Assembly: GCA_964568875.1 (NCBI GenBank)
Contig: CAZMSH010000001.1
Coordinates: 124,001 to 188,000 of the forward strand
Length of the DNA: 64,000 nt
From: SLNP01 sp964568875
GTDB taxonomy: Bacteria > Bacteroidota > Bacteroidia > Bacteroidales > VadinHA17
Direction of reading: 5' to 3'
The stretch's first letter is position 1, and every line of letters starts with the position of its first letter. Shown piece after piece: positions 36,102 to 44,655 of the stretch. A program made the position numbers and the translations under genes. A model generated the notes under the pieces. That model saw only the letters and a program-made list of their open reading frames with translations. It was not told where the DNA came from and did not search any database.

Positions 36102-37241
36102 ATGGCAAAAGGTATATATACCCCTCACCGGGCCAGCCGGATAACCTGTGTGATAAATCATCTTATTACCGATAAGGTTGCCGAACTGCTTTTAAAACTC
36201 GGTGTCAGAGCTACTGTTGAAAACGGACGTACTGTAAGGGAATTTGTGAAAAAGAGACCTTTCAAACTGCCTGGAGAGCTAATTAATTTAAGAAGTTCTC
36301 CCGCAGATATATACAGATTTACGGTGCCCCGTGAAAATTCAAAGGATGTGCTCGATGCTGTCGTCCATGCAGCAGATCTTGATATACCAGGCAGAGGATC
36401 AGTTTTTTCACAGGACCTTATGGAGTTTTCAAATGAGCCTCCATATGTCAATTTGGATGCACTAATGAGGGTTCCCAAAACCAATGGGGAAGTTAACTAT
36501 CTAAAGAAACTCTCATATGTTATTTGTATTTTATCTACACCCGGCGGTGGTGATAATCTTGCCCGTATTGCACTCGACCTTGGAATATGCGTGCCTCTTA
36601 TTACATTGGGAACAGGAAACGATATACGCGATCAGTTGGGCCTGATAAGGATAACAATATCAGCCGAAAAGGAGATTGTAAGACTGATAATGCCGGAAGA
36701 TGATTCTCAGAGCATCATAAGACTTCTTATAGAGCAGGCTCGTCTTGACAGGCCAGGCAGCGGTTTTATTTATCAGACCCCTGTCTCGACAGGGATGATA
36801 GATACGAGGCTGAAGATGGGCAGGCAAAGTCATGCAGCCAGCCTGGAGCAGATAATAGCTGCAATCGATTCTCTTAAAAACGGAACAAAATGGAGAAGGA
36901 GACTTGATGCTGATCTGCACGAAAAAATAGGCAGCCGGTCCATGATGCCACACGACAACTGTGAGGTGACAATTATCTCAGATGAAGACAGGATAGACAA
37001 GCTTAGAGCAGCCTGCCTGAAAGTGGGGGCTGTGGGAGCCATTACTTCAAGGGTTCTGCCTCTTGTTGAATCGGATGCCGAAAAGTTTGCCAAGATTATG
37101 ATCAGGAGTGCAATAAGTGTACCTGCAGACATTATTGACAGTGTTGTTGATGAGCTTTTGGAAACCAGCACTATAAGAAACGAATCCAACGACAGAATTC
37201 ATGTGTTGGATTCACCTGCAGCATATGTTCATAATATTTAG
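36102..37241 (+). CDS. Protein with three tandem PII-like domains
   Basis: I use ATG 36102, preceded by GGAG seven bases upstream. ATG 36027 and 36036 are also in frame and would overlap the DUF1538 stop, adding about 25 non-domain residues. The 379 residues break into three similar parts. Part one (about 11-113): SRITCVINHLITDKVAELLL to PGRGSVF. Part two (about 136-233): LSYVICILSTPGGGDNLARI to RPGSGFIYQTPV. Part three (about 286-378): CEVTIISDEDRIDKLRAACL to NDRIHVLDSPAAYV. Each begins like a PII beta-strand/helix and ends like the PII G-x-G-x-I/F-V strand. PII proteins are normally homotrimers of about 110-residue chains, so this chain could fold as a pseudo-trimer. Part one keeps a long T-loop-like insert (GRTVREFVKKRPFKLPGE). 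The ligand is unknown. Confidence 0.78.
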   Translation: MAKGIYTPHRASRITCVINHLITDKVAELLLKLGVRATVENGRTVREFVKKRPFKLPGELINLRSSPADIYRFTVPRENSKDVLDAVVHAADLDIPGRGSVFSQDLMEFSNEPPYVNLDALMRVPKTNGEVNYLKKLSYVICILSTPGGGDNLARIALDLGICVPLITLGTGNDIRDQLGLIRITISAEKEIVRLIMPEDDSQSIIRLLIEQARLDRPGSGFIYQTPVSTGMIDTRLKMGRQSHAASLEQIIAAIDSLKNGTKWRRRLDADLHEKIGSRSMMPHDNCEVTIISDEDRIDKLRAACLKVGAVGAITSRVLPLVESDAEKFAKIMIRSAISVPADIIDSVVDELLETSTIRNESNDRIHVLDSPAAYVHNI

Positions 37242-37303
37242 CGGGTAAATATTAAATGTTACGAGGTAAGCGGAATGGGGCTATACCTTGCAGCCTGTAT
37301 CCT

Positions 37304-37792
37304 TTAATCTTCCATTTCTTTCTGGAGTGCGGCCATTCTGATTGCTGTTACGGCAGCTTCGTCTCCCTTATTACCATGTCTGCCGCCCGAGCGGTCGATT
37401 GCCTGTTCAAGGGTGTCGGTAGTCAGCACCCCAAAGATGAACGGTATGTTATATTCAAGGTTAAGGGTTGTAATTCCCTGGGTAACTCCCTGGCAGACGT
37501 AGGTGAAGTGGGGAGTCTCTCCCTGAATGACACAGCCCAGGCATATAACCCCGTCGAGGTCGTCATATTCGGCCAGCCACTGAGCCCCCAATGGCAGTTC
37601 AAAGCTGCCGGGAACATGTTTAATTACTATTTCATCCTCAGATACACCGTGACGGGTAAGAGTATTGACGGCTCCTTCAAGTAATTTCCAGGTAACATTA
37701 TGGTTCCAGTCTGAAACTACTATCCCGAAACGCATTCCCTTTGCCGACGGGACCAGATCAGGATTATAGGATGATAAATCTTGGGTTGCCAT
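37304..37792 (-). CDS. ribH: 6,7-dimethyl-8-ribityllumazine synthase
   Basis: A 162-residue lumazine synthase of normal length. FGIVVSDWNHNVTWKLLEGA near 23, VPGSFELPLGAQWLA near 60, GCVIQGETPHFTYVCQ near 85 (His is the catalytic acid/base) and IPFIFGVLTTDTLEQA near 115 are the standard ligand-binding parts. It joins 3,4-dihydroxy-2-butanone 4-phosphate with the ribityl-aminouracil in riboflavin synthesis and assembles as a 60-mer or pentamer. It lies downstream of the TPR gene on the minus strand, 72 bases apart, and converges with the PII gene. Confidence 0.97.
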   Translation of the reverse strand: MATQDLSSYNPDLVPSAKGMRFGIVVSDWNHNVTWKLLEGAVNTLTRHGVSEDEIVIKHVPGSFELPLGAQWLAEYDDLDGVICLGCVIQGETPHFTYVCQGVTQGITTLNLEYNIPFIFGVLTTDTLEQAIDRSGGRHGNKGDEAAVTAIRMAALQKEMED

Positions 37793-37864
37793 AGACGGTT
37801 ACAAATATGCAGATGACTCATTTAACAGAGCCAGCTTAATTGTGCTTTGAAATTTACAAAATTG

Positions 37865-38554
37865 CTATTCTTTCAGAAGCTTTACCCGCGCTATATGTCT
37901 CTCTGCGGTTCCTCCTTCACTGGTTGTGGAGAATTCATCACGCAGGCGCTCGTATATTTCGAGTGCTTTGTCGTAGTTGCCGTTAACCTCATATGCAATA
38001 CCGGCTTTCATCAGGAAGACCGGAGCCAGAAAATTATTTTCTGATGCTATTGATATAGCTTCGTTATAGTGTCTGATGCCAGATTCTATATCTCCAAGTT
38101 CAATATATGCATCACCTATTGCGGCGGTCGCACTCGCAGCAAGAACATCGTCCTTCTTTTTGAACTTATTGAGGTATTCGATAGCATTTTCATACTCCCC
38201 AAGTTTAAGGTAAGATATGCCTGCATAATATCTTGCAAGGTTCGCAGCTCTGGTCATCTTGTATGAAGACTCAATATCAAGAAACCCCAGATAATTACCG
38301 TCACCGTTTAGAGCCAGTGACATCGAATCTATCTCAAAATACATCTCTGCCTGATACATTTGCGACTGTGCCTCACTGCTGCGCTTATTGAGGAACATTC
38401 TTCCAAGCCATACAACAGCCACAACGGCCACGACAACTGCCAGCCAGTTAAGTAATGTCTTGTAGTTCTCTTCGAGGTATTGTTCGGTTTTTGTGAGGGT
38501 ATGCTCAACATTCTCCAGGGTTGAGGGAGATGCATCCTTTTTCTTTTTTGCCAT
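37865..38554 (-). CDS. Membrane-anchored tetratricopeptide repeat protein
   Basis: A 229-residue protein with a Lys-rich, basic N-terminus, one hydrophobic segment (LAVVVAVVAVVWLG, about 39-52) and a C-terminal set of TPR-like helical repeats (YAGISYLKLGEYENAIEYL near 125, AIGDAYIELGDIESGIRHY near 160, KAGIAYEVNGNYDKALEIY near 192). The layout resembles YfgM/TPR_21-type proteins, which help envelope protein folding. Bacteroidota commonly carry this gene next to ribH. A -7 box TACTTTTG lies upstream at 38590-38597. Confidence 0.85.
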   Translation of the reverse strand: MAKKKKDASPSTLENVEHTLTKTEQYLEENYKTLLNWLAVVVAVVAVVWLGRMFLNKRSSEAQSQMYQAEMYFEIDSMSLALNGDGNYLGFLDIESSYKMTRAANLARYYAGISYLKLGEYENAIEYLNKFKKKDDVLAASATAAIGDAYIELGDIESGIRHYNEAISIASENNFLAPVFLMKAGIAYEVNGNYDKALEIYERLRDEFSTTSEGGTAERHIARVKLLKE

Positions 38555-38589
38555 ATCTTAAAAATATTTCTCCAAAAATTTTGACTCCG

Positions 38590-38620
38590 CAAAAGTAGTT
38601 TTTTTCATCTTATTTTGAAA
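38590..38620 (-). promoter_or_regulatory. Promoter of the TPR/ribH unit
   Basis: Minus strand TTTC (38617-38620), 19 bases, then TACTTTTG (38590-38597), matching TTTG-N19-TAnnTTTG with one mismatch. It predicts a leader of about 30 bases before the TPR start. Confidence 0.6.
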
Positions 38621-38713
38621 CAATAGGTTAAAAATTGAACCGACATTGTCTCGTTTGTAGTGTTATGTTAATCAGGCACATAATTAAAAAGCAGGCATGT
38701 GCGATTCTTTTTC

Positions 38714-38721
38714 TATCTTTG
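38714..38721 (+). promoter_or_regulatory. -7 box for recF
   Basis: TATCTTTG matches TAnnTTTG and lies 30 bases before ATG 38752, which supports that start and argues against the upstream in-frame ATG 38635. No -33 TTTG at 19 bases. Confidence 0.45.
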
Positions 38722-38751
38722 TCTCCTCCATATTTACCACCGATACCGACT

Positions 38752-39882
38752 ATGTACCTGCAACGTTTGCATCTTACCAATTTCAAGAACTACGATGAGT
38801 GTGAGCTCACGTTTTCACCCGGCATTAACTGTTTTGTTGGCAATAATGGAGTAGGTAAGACAAATGTGCTTGACGCAATTCATTATCTCTCTCTGACCAA
38901 GAGTTTCTTCAATCAGAACGAGGGCCTGAGTGTTCAGCATGAGAAGGATTTTTTCATTATCAACGGAATATTCAGCGCTGATTCGGGTGAGGACAGCGTA
39001 GTCTGCTCTTTTGTAAGGCAGAAGCAGAAGACACTTAAGCGCAATGACAAGGAATATGATAAGCTGTCTGATCATGTCGGTCGCTATCCGGCGGTAATGG
39101 TTTCTCCTGCTGATAGTTCACTTATTACAGGTGGCAGTGAGGAAAGAAGAAAGTTTCTTAATAAGATAATAAGCCAGTACAGTTCGGAATATCTTGATTG
39201 TCTTCTGAACTATAACCGCGCCCTTCAGGCCCGCAACAAATTGCTGAAAAGATATTCTTCAATGGCCGGGTACGATGAAGAGATGATGGCTTCATATGAC
39301 CTTCAGCTTGAAAGATATTCTGACATAATACACAGAGAGAGAAGACTATTGGTAGAGAAGCTGATTCCGGTATTTCAGGATTACTATGACATAATATCGA
39401 TGAAGCGCGAAAGGGTGGAACTGATTTATCAGTCCCAGCTTAACGGGTCATCATTAGGACACCTTTTGTCAGAGAGCAGGGAGAGAGACCGGTATCTTCA
39501 GTATACTACCGTAGGCATTCACAGGGATGATCTTATCTTCAGGATGGGGGGGCACTCAGTAAAACAGCTTGGTTCGCAGGGACAGCAGAAGTCATATCTT
39601 CTTGCCCTTAAGCTGGCCAAATTCGGGTATATTGCGAATATGACCGGACTGACACCAATGTTGTTGCTGGATGATCTTTTTGATAAATTTGATGCCGACA
39701 GGGTTGAGCAGCTGATACGTCTTGTGGGTAACCATCGTTTTGGACAGATATTCATCACAGACACTCATCAGAGCAGGCTGCAAATGATACTCGAAGGATC
39801 GACGACAGACTTCAAGCTTTTCAGAATAGGACAGAGTGGAGTTGAAGAGATAATCTGCAACGGAAGCCATGAGGAGAAGTAA
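38752..39882 (+). CDS. recF: DNA replication and repair protein RecF
   Basis: Starting at ATG 38752 gives 376 residues, the normal RecF length, beginning MYLQRLHLTNFKNYDECELTF. An in-frame ATG at 38635 would add 39 atypical residues and lies before the probable promoter. Walker A GNNGVGKTNVLDAIHYLS is at about 29-46, the ABC signature region GSQGQQKSYLLALKLA near 270, and Walker B LLLDDLFDKFDADR near 302. RecF loads RecA at gaps with RecO and RecR. A DUF721/DciA-like gene overlaps its 3' end by 14 bases, a pairing common in Bacteroidota. Confidence 0.96.
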   Translation: MYLQRLHLTNFKNYDECELTFSPGINCFVGNNGVGKTNVLDAIHYLSLTKSFFNQNEGLSVQHEKDFFIINGIFSADSGEDSVVCSFVRQKQKTLKRNDKEYDKLSDHVGRYPAVMVSPADSSLITGGSEERRKFLNKIISQYSSEYLDCLLNYNRALQARNKLLKRYSSMAGYDEEMMASYDLQLERYSDIIHRERRLLVEKLIPVFQDYYDIISMKRERVELIYQSQLNGSSLGHLLSESRERDRYLQYTTVGIHRDDLIFRMGGHSVKQLGSQGQQKSYLLALKLAKFGYIANMTGLTPMLLLDDLFDKFDADRVEQLIRLVGNHRFGQIFITDTHQSRLQMILEGSTTDFKLFRIGQSGVEEIICNGSHEEK

Positions 39883-40159
39883 AACACAATCACTTGCCGA
39901 GGTGATAGGGGAATATGTCTCAGAAATGAATATTGAGAGGAAGCTTAAGGAGGTTTCCGTTGTTGAATCCTGGGAAAGCCTCGTTGGCAGGGTGATTGCA
40001 TCAAAGACATCATCTGTCAGGTTCCGGGGCGGTAAGCTGTATGTTCAACTGAAATCATCAGTAGTCAGAAATGAGCTGCACATGGTCAGAGATAGTCTCA
40101 GGGCGAAGATTAATGAAAGAGCAGGAGAGGAGATTGTAAAAGAAATAATACTGCGCTAG
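39869..40159 (+). CDS. DUF721/DciA-like protein
   Basis: A 96-residue protein starting inside recF (14-base overlap, so probably translationally coupled). LAEVIGEYVSEMNIERKLKE, then VVESWESLVGRVIASKT, and GGKLYVQLKSSVVRNEL match DUF721, the family that includes DciA, which loads the replicative helicase in bacteria that lack DnaC. Short members like this consist of the KH-like DUF721 core alone. The coupling to recF suggests a replication role, consistent with the family. Confidence 0.88.
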   Translation: MRRSKTQSLAEVIGEYVSEMNIERKLKEVSVVESWESLVGRVIASKTSSVRFRGGKLYVQLKSSVVRNELHMVRDSLRAKINERAGEEIVKEIILR

Positions 40160-40223
40160 AACGAGTTACCGCCGACTCGCTATATGATGTTTTACCAGAA
40201 TAATCACGGATTTTATCTTCCCT

Positions 40224-41948
40224 TCACACTGCCGGGTTAATATCTATTTTCTTCCTGATATTTTTCACGGAAGCAAAGCGATATTTCTTTGTGCCATGAC
40301 TGAGAATGACTGTTGACAAATTGATTTCAAGGTTCATTTTGCTGTCGCGACCGGCGTGGTATAGCCATGAAGCCATGAGGAATGCCTTCTCAATGCCGTC
40401 ACCTCGTTGAAAATTCCACACTTCATCAGGCTGGGCCAGTCTGTTTTCAGGATAGATGGATTCATTCGTCAGTGAATTAATCATTTCGTAAACCTGATCC
40501 GGCTCTTTTCCTTCGAAACTACTATAGGCCACCGGGTTCCTTTCAATAGCTGCTTTAATATATGGTTTCCAGTCGATCAGATCCATAGCCCTGTGAATGT
40601 AGAGAGTCAGTAACGACATTTCTGATTCAGCTGAAGTCTCAATGATGTTATTCAGTATCTCTTCCCTTGTATCGGATGTATTTATTACCGGGTACAGATC
40701 AGCAACATATTCCTTGTCTGATTCAGGTAGTCTTGGTTCCGTTTTAAGGAAATAGTGCAGATCACTGAACATTGCCTCAGGAATAACACTCATGACCTCG
40801 GGAATTGTGCGCCTTATCTCTTTTAAAATACAGTCGGTTGATTTTCCCGTACAATTATCAAGAATTTCTTCAAAGTCATTGAGTATCAGCCGGCCGGTGA
40901 GAGGACTCATACTGAACTCATCTCCATCTATTTCATTCAACAGTTTTGTACGTGAGCCCAGAGCTACATTATATCGGCTTGAATGCTCGTATTCAAAGAG
41001 TTTTTCCAGTCCTATATACCTCTCCCTGCCTCCATGTATGTCGCGGAACTGAAATAGCGATTTGTAGCCTTTGAATCTGAGAAAATTGATGAAAAGATGT
41101 TTGTTGAGGTTGGCAGAAAGGAAACTTCTCAGTTTTTCTGCAAAACGTTCAAATGCATCAGGACTGATAGTAGCTTTATCGTAGATAGTGTGTATGTATC
41201 CGGAAATATGAGAAATAATGGTAACTTTTTCATTTTCCAGTGCTCTTCTTGCCTTTGCTGACATGCTGGTTCCGTTGAACCACATGTTTTTGGTTACAAT
41301 ACGACGATTGTTGGTTATAATACCTTCATTGTCAATTATAAAGTTTTGAGAGTGGAGCGGTGTTGCTATCAGAAAGATATCATCAAGAGGTACTCGTCCT
41401 ACAATAAAGAGAGCGGCAGCATAGAGTGCAGATAATGAGACGCACTCGCCCGCACCTGTTTTAAATGAAGGTTTGTGCCGGAATGCATTCATTGCTTCTA
41501 CTGTTTCTGTCTTCCAGTAGGGAATGATATCATCGTTGTATTGGTCCAGTCCGAAGTGCTTTCTGATATCGAGGCTGAAATAGTATCTGTCACCCTCATA
41601 GCCAAACATGGCGTTTGATTGTCTAAGGGTCTCCATGTCGAAGAAGTCGTTGAATCTTTCAATCTCTTTCGCTCTACTTGTAAGCCCCCATGTGGCAAGA
41701 TCAAGATTAAAGATGTAGTTATGAATTATGTACTGCTTTATCCTGTTTACCTTATAAGTAAAGCTGCGCTCTTCTATATTATCGAACCATGGGTCATCTC
41801 TCCATTTCCATATCTCCGGCGAGATTATATTAGAGAGTACCAGAGGATAGAAAAGTTCCGGAAAAATGAAAACCTCCATGTCTGACAAAGTAAATGCAGA
41901 TGAGTATTTTTCAAGACTCCTCTTGTCATTGAGATCAACGAGTTTCAT
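40224..41948 (-). CDS. Uncharacterised 574-residue protein with transglutaminase-like core
   Basis: No signal peptide or membrane segment is seen. Residues about 160-225 read GAGECVSLSALYAAALFIVG followed by IATPLHSQNFIID, which looks like the Cys and His of a transglutaminase/papain-like fold (G-x-C-x-x-x-A-x-L, then an H about 40 residues on and an acidic partner, here Asp). No other region is familiar. It stands alone on the minus strand between the recF pair and ndk. It might be a cytoplasmic peptidase or an inactive fold; I do not assign a function. The gap of 110 bases to ndk contains an imperfect inverted repeat (41986-42016). Confidence 0.7.
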   Translation of the reverse strand: MKLVDLNDKRSLEKYSSAFTLSDMEVFIFPELFYPLVLSNIISPEIWKWRDDPWFDNIEERSFTYKVNRIKQYIIHNYIFNLDLATWGLTSRAKEIERFNDFFDMETLRQSNAMFGYEGDRYYFSLDIRKHFGLDQYNDDIIPYWKTETVEAMNAFRHKPSFKTGAGECVSLSALYAAALFIVGRVPLDDIFLIATPLHSQNFIIDNEGIITNNRRIVTKNMWFNGTSMSAKARRALENEKVTIISHISGYIHTIYDKATISPDAFERFAEKLRSFLSANLNKHLFINFLRFKGYKSLFQFRDIHGGRERYIGLEKLFEYEHSSRYNVALGSRTKLLNEIDGDEFSMSPLTGRLILNDFEEILDNCTGKSTDCILKEIRRTIPEVMSVIPEAMFSDLHYFLKTEPRLPESDKEYVADLYPVINTSDTREEILNNIIETSAESEMSLLTLYIHRAMDLIDWKPYIKAAIERNPVAYSSFEGKEPDQVYEMINSLTNESIYPENRLAQPDEVWNFQRGDGIEKAFLMASWLYHAGRDSKMNLEINLSTVILSHGTKKYRFASVKNIRKKIDINPAV

Positions 41949-42058
41949 TTATTTTAAGAATTTTTATGCTGGATATGCTGTGATACATTCTTTGTTCAAA
42001 TAAACAAAAAAGAATGCTTACTGTTCAGAAGGGCTTTGCTGTAATCAGCTTTCGGCTA

Positions 42059-42484
42059 TCAGTAGAATCTTTCAATTCCCGAGAAAAAGAAATTTGCTTC
42101 CTTTTCAGCAGTGACGGGGCTATCTGACCCGTGCACCGCATTCATTTGTGTTGAGACTCCGAAAATTTTTCTAATTGTACCTTCAGCCGCTTTTGTCGGG
42201 TCGGTGGAACCTAGCAGTTTACGAAATTCCTCAACGGCATTATTATGCAGCAAAATCATAACTATAACCGGTCCGGAGGTCATGAATTCAATTAGTCTGG
42301 TGAAGAAATCCTGTTCCCTGTGAATGCCATAAAACGATTCTGCCTGGGGTTTATTGAGTCTTACCATTCTCATGGCAGCAATTTCGAATCCGGCTTCGTT
42401 TATCATTGCTAAAATAGGACCGGTCTTGCCTGTCCGAACAGCGTTTGGTTTGATAATCGCGAAGGTGTAGTCTTTGTAAATCAT
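42059..42484 (-). CDS. ndk: Nucleoside-diphosphate kinase
   Basis: A 141-residue enzyme, slightly short but complete. FAIIKPNAVRTGKTGPIL opens it, and MNAVHGSDSPVTAEKEANFFF near 112-132 contains the catalytic His (N-x-x-H-G-S-D). It balances nucleoside triphosphates by phosphate transfer from ATP. It diverges from nrnA with a 78-base gap. Confidence 0.97.
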   Translation of the reverse strand: MIYKDYTFAIIKPNAVRTGKTGPILAMINEAGFEIAAMRMVRLNKPQAESFYGIHREQDFFTRLIEFMTSGPVIVMILLHNNAVEEFRKLLGSTDPTKAAEGTIRKIFGVSTQMNAVHGSDSPVTAEKEANFFFSGIERFY

Positions 42485-42562
42485 TTATCAGTCAGTTAGT
42501 TGTTGTCGGGAAGTCTTTCATTACCGTAATATTTGTTATCTTTAGCCACCCAAAAATTTGAA

Positions 42563-43594
42563 ATGATCGACTTAGGTAAATATATAAAAAAACTTGAAGA
42601 ATCAATTGCTTCCTCAGACAACATATTACTGGTTTGTCATGTTAATCCTGACGGCGATGCCATTGGTTCCATGCTGGCACTTTACCAGTTCCTGTCTTCC
42701 AGGGGAAAGAGTGTTGAGATGTTGTCTCCCAATTATCTTCAGGATTTCCTTCTATGGATGCAGGACGCCGATCGAATAAATGTATTCCTGAGGAACCGGA
42801 AGAAAGCAAGAAGGATTATTGAAGCAGCAAACCTTATAATATTTCTCGATTTTAATCAGAAGTCAAGAATGGGAGAAGCTGAGAGATTTCTTATGATGTC
42901 AGGAGCCTTTAAAATACTTATTGATCATCATGTAGACCCTCAGGATTTTGCAGATATGGTTATTTCCGAACCTGCTCTCTGCTCTACGGCTGAATTGATT
43001 CACCGCCTGGTCATATCAATGAATGGTGCCAGTTTTTCCTCACCTGCATATGATGAGGCTGTTTATGTTGGAATAATAACTGATACCGGTAATTTTGAAC
43101 ACGGCACTTATACCGGTGATACGATGAGAATAATCGCCGGTCTTATCGATGCCGGTGTTGATAAGGGGAAGGTCTTTGATAATGTCTACAACAACTTCAC
43201 GGTTAACAGGATGAGACTACAGGGTCTTGCCCTGTATTCAAGACTCACGATTATAGAAGGTTATCCGGTAGCCTATATCTGGCTGACAAAGAAAGATCTT
43301 GAGCTTTTCGGATATTCAAAGGGTGATACTGAGGGATTTGTCAATATGCCTTTGTCGGTCAGGGGTATCTCTGTATCTGCTCTTTTTGTAGAGAAGGATG
43401 GCTTTATTAAGGTATCCTTAAGATCAAAGGGTTCTTTTTCGGTGAATGATTTTGCTGTAAAGTATTTTAATGGAGGGGGACATGTTAATGCAGCGGGAGG
43501 TGAGTTTTATGAACCGTTGGATAAAACATGCATCTATTTTGAGAAGTCAATCAGGGAGGTGATTCCATCAAATGATGAGAGTAATATCAGTTAG
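42563..43594 (+). CDS. nrnA: DHH-family phosphoesterase (NrnA-like oligoribonuclease/pAp phosphatase)
   Basis: I start at ATG 42563 (343 residues); ATG 42533 adds ten residues. HVNPDGDAIGSM near 26 is the DHH motif I, IIFLDFNQKSRMG near 95 the second, and LIDHHVDP near 119 the DHH motif itself. GGGHVNAAGGEF near 303 closes the DHHA1 domain. NrnA degrades short RNA oligomers and 3'-phosphoadenosine 5'-phosphate. Two FKBP lipoprotein genes follow, the first overlapping by 23 bases. TATCTTTA at 42537-42544 is one mismatch from a -7 box. Confidence 0.93.
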   Translation: MIDLGKYIKKLEESIASSDNILLVCHVNPDGDAIGSMLALYQFLSSRGKSVEMLSPNYLQDFLLWMQDADRINVFLRNRKKARRIIEAANLIIFLDFNQKSRMGEAERFLMMSGAFKILIDHHVDPQDFADMVISEPALCSTAELIHRLVISMNGASFSSPAYDEAVYVGIITDTGNFEHGTYTGDTMRIIAGLIDAGVDKGKVFDNVYNNFTVNRMRLQGLALYSRLTIIEGYPVAYIWLTKKDLELFGYSKGDTEGFVNMPLSVRGISVSALFVEKDGFIKVSLRSKGSFSVNDFAVKYFNGGGHVNAAGGEFYEPLDKTCIYFEKSIREVIPSNDESNIS

Positions 43595-44126
43595 CATAGG
43601 GAATTTTCTACTGGTTTTATCTGCAATATTTCTTTCTGTTTCATGTTATGAAAGAAGAGAAAATAAAACCGGCGAAGTAATCGCTCCAGACAGGGAGGCT
43701 ATTGAGGAGGTTAACAGGTATCTGGTTCAGAAAGACAGGGAGCGTATTGAAAACTATATTGAAAGAAGGGGTCTTAATATGCAGATGACCAGCAGTGGTT
43801 TGTGGTACATGATTACAGATTCAGGGTCAGGGTCAGTTATAACCAGTGATGACCGTGTATTGCTTGATTACAGTTGCGGTCTTCTTGATGGAACCGGCCT
43901 CTATTCATCTGATGAGACAGGTCCGAAGGAGGTGGTAATCGGTAAAAGCAATATTGAGTCAGGACTGGATGAGGGTTTGCGCATGCTAAGGGGTGGGAGT
44001 GAAGCTACTTTTATTATCCCTTCATACCTTGCCCACGGACTTCTGGGTGATGGAGAACGTGTACCTCCGAGGTCAGTGGTAGTGTATCAGATAAGGATTA
44101 TCAGACATAAAAATATAGATTATTAA
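43572..44126 (+). CDS. FKBP-type peptidyl-prolyl isomerase lipoprotein (GldI-like)
   Basis: A 184-residue protein whose signal LLVLSAIFLSVSC then Tyr ends in a lipobox. The FKBP domain spans about 80-184, with SSGLWYMITDSGSGS, VLLDYSCGLLDG, VVIGKSNIESGLDEGLRML and FIIPSYLAHGLLG. It starts inside nrnA (23-base overlap). In gliding Bacteroidota an FKBP lipoprotein, GldI, of about this size is needed for motility and, as I recall, lies beside a DHH phosphoesterase gene, but no other gld gene is present in this window. An envelope folding helper is the safe call. Confidence 0.85.
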   Translation: MMRVISVSIGNFLLVLSAIFLSVSCYERRENKTGEVIAPDREAIEEVNRYLVQKDRERIENYIERRGLNMQMTSSGLWYMITDSGSGSVITSDDRVLLDYSCGLLDGTGLYSSDETGPKEVVIGKSNIESGLDEGLRMLRGGSEATFIIPSYLAHGLLGDGERVPPRSVVVYQIRIIRHKNIDY

Positions 44127-44151
44127 TTAATTACATAAACAATTTACAGTG

Positions 44152-44643
44152 ATGAAAAGAGGTTTGAAGATAGCAGTAATGAGTGTTATGGTTGTCTATG
44201 TTGCAGGATTGACATCATGCAGTATCGAAAAGAAGCTGCAGGAGCAGGAGGAGGAGCAGATACGCAATTTTCTGGCGATTAACAATATCACCAAGCAACC
44301 CACAGAATCGGGATTGTATTATATGGAGACACTGACCGGTACCGGAGATTTGCCTGCAGAGCTGGATACGGTAGGTGTATACTACAAGATGATGTTACTT
44401 ACAGGCCTTACGCTTGAGGATAAGACATCGGGTGATCCGTATGAATTCATACTTGGCAATTCAGACATAATTGCAGGATTTCAGGAAGGTGTTTCATATA
44501 TGCGCACCGGTGGAAAGGCTAACGTGCTGATTCCATCTTCACTTGCATGGGGCAGCTTTGGTTACGGTTACTATGTAGGTCCCTACACACCAGTATATTT
44601 CGAACTTGAACTAAAATATATCAAGCGCGCTACGGGAAAATAA
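44152..44643 (+). CDS. FKBP-type peptidyl-prolyl isomerase lipoprotein
   Basis: I choose ATG 44152 over the adjacent GTG 44149. The 163 residues have a lipoprotein signal (MSVMVVYVAGLTSC), a short Glu-rich coiled stretch (KKLQEQEEEQ), and an FKBP domain from about 55 on (SGLYYMETLTGTG, DTVGVYYKMML, FILGNSDIIAGFQEGVSYM, VLIPSSLAWGSFGYG, VYFELELKYI). It lies 25 bases after a similar FKBP gene; the two are probably a duplication. Aromatic active-site residues are largely kept. It is followed by a terminator. Confidence 0.88.
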   Translation: MKRGLKIAVMSVMVVYVAGLTSCSIEKKLQEQEEEQIRNFLAINNITKQPTESGLYYMETLTGTGDLPAELDTVGVYYKMMLLTGLTLEDKTSGDPYEFILGNSDIIAGFQEGVSYMRTGGKANVLIPSSLAWGSFGYGYYVGPYTPVYFELELKYIKRATGK

Positions 44644-44655
44644 TGGCCCTTAATG

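Noticed and set aside
38635..38751. Upstream extension of RecF from ATG 38635
   Set aside because: The added 39 residues are unlike RecF, and a -7 box at 38714 lies inside them.
41986..42016. Inverted repeat CATTCTTTGTT / AACAAA-AAA-GAATG as terminator of ndk
   Set aside because: It is imperfect (three-base bulge), AT-rich, and has no T run in the ndk direction.
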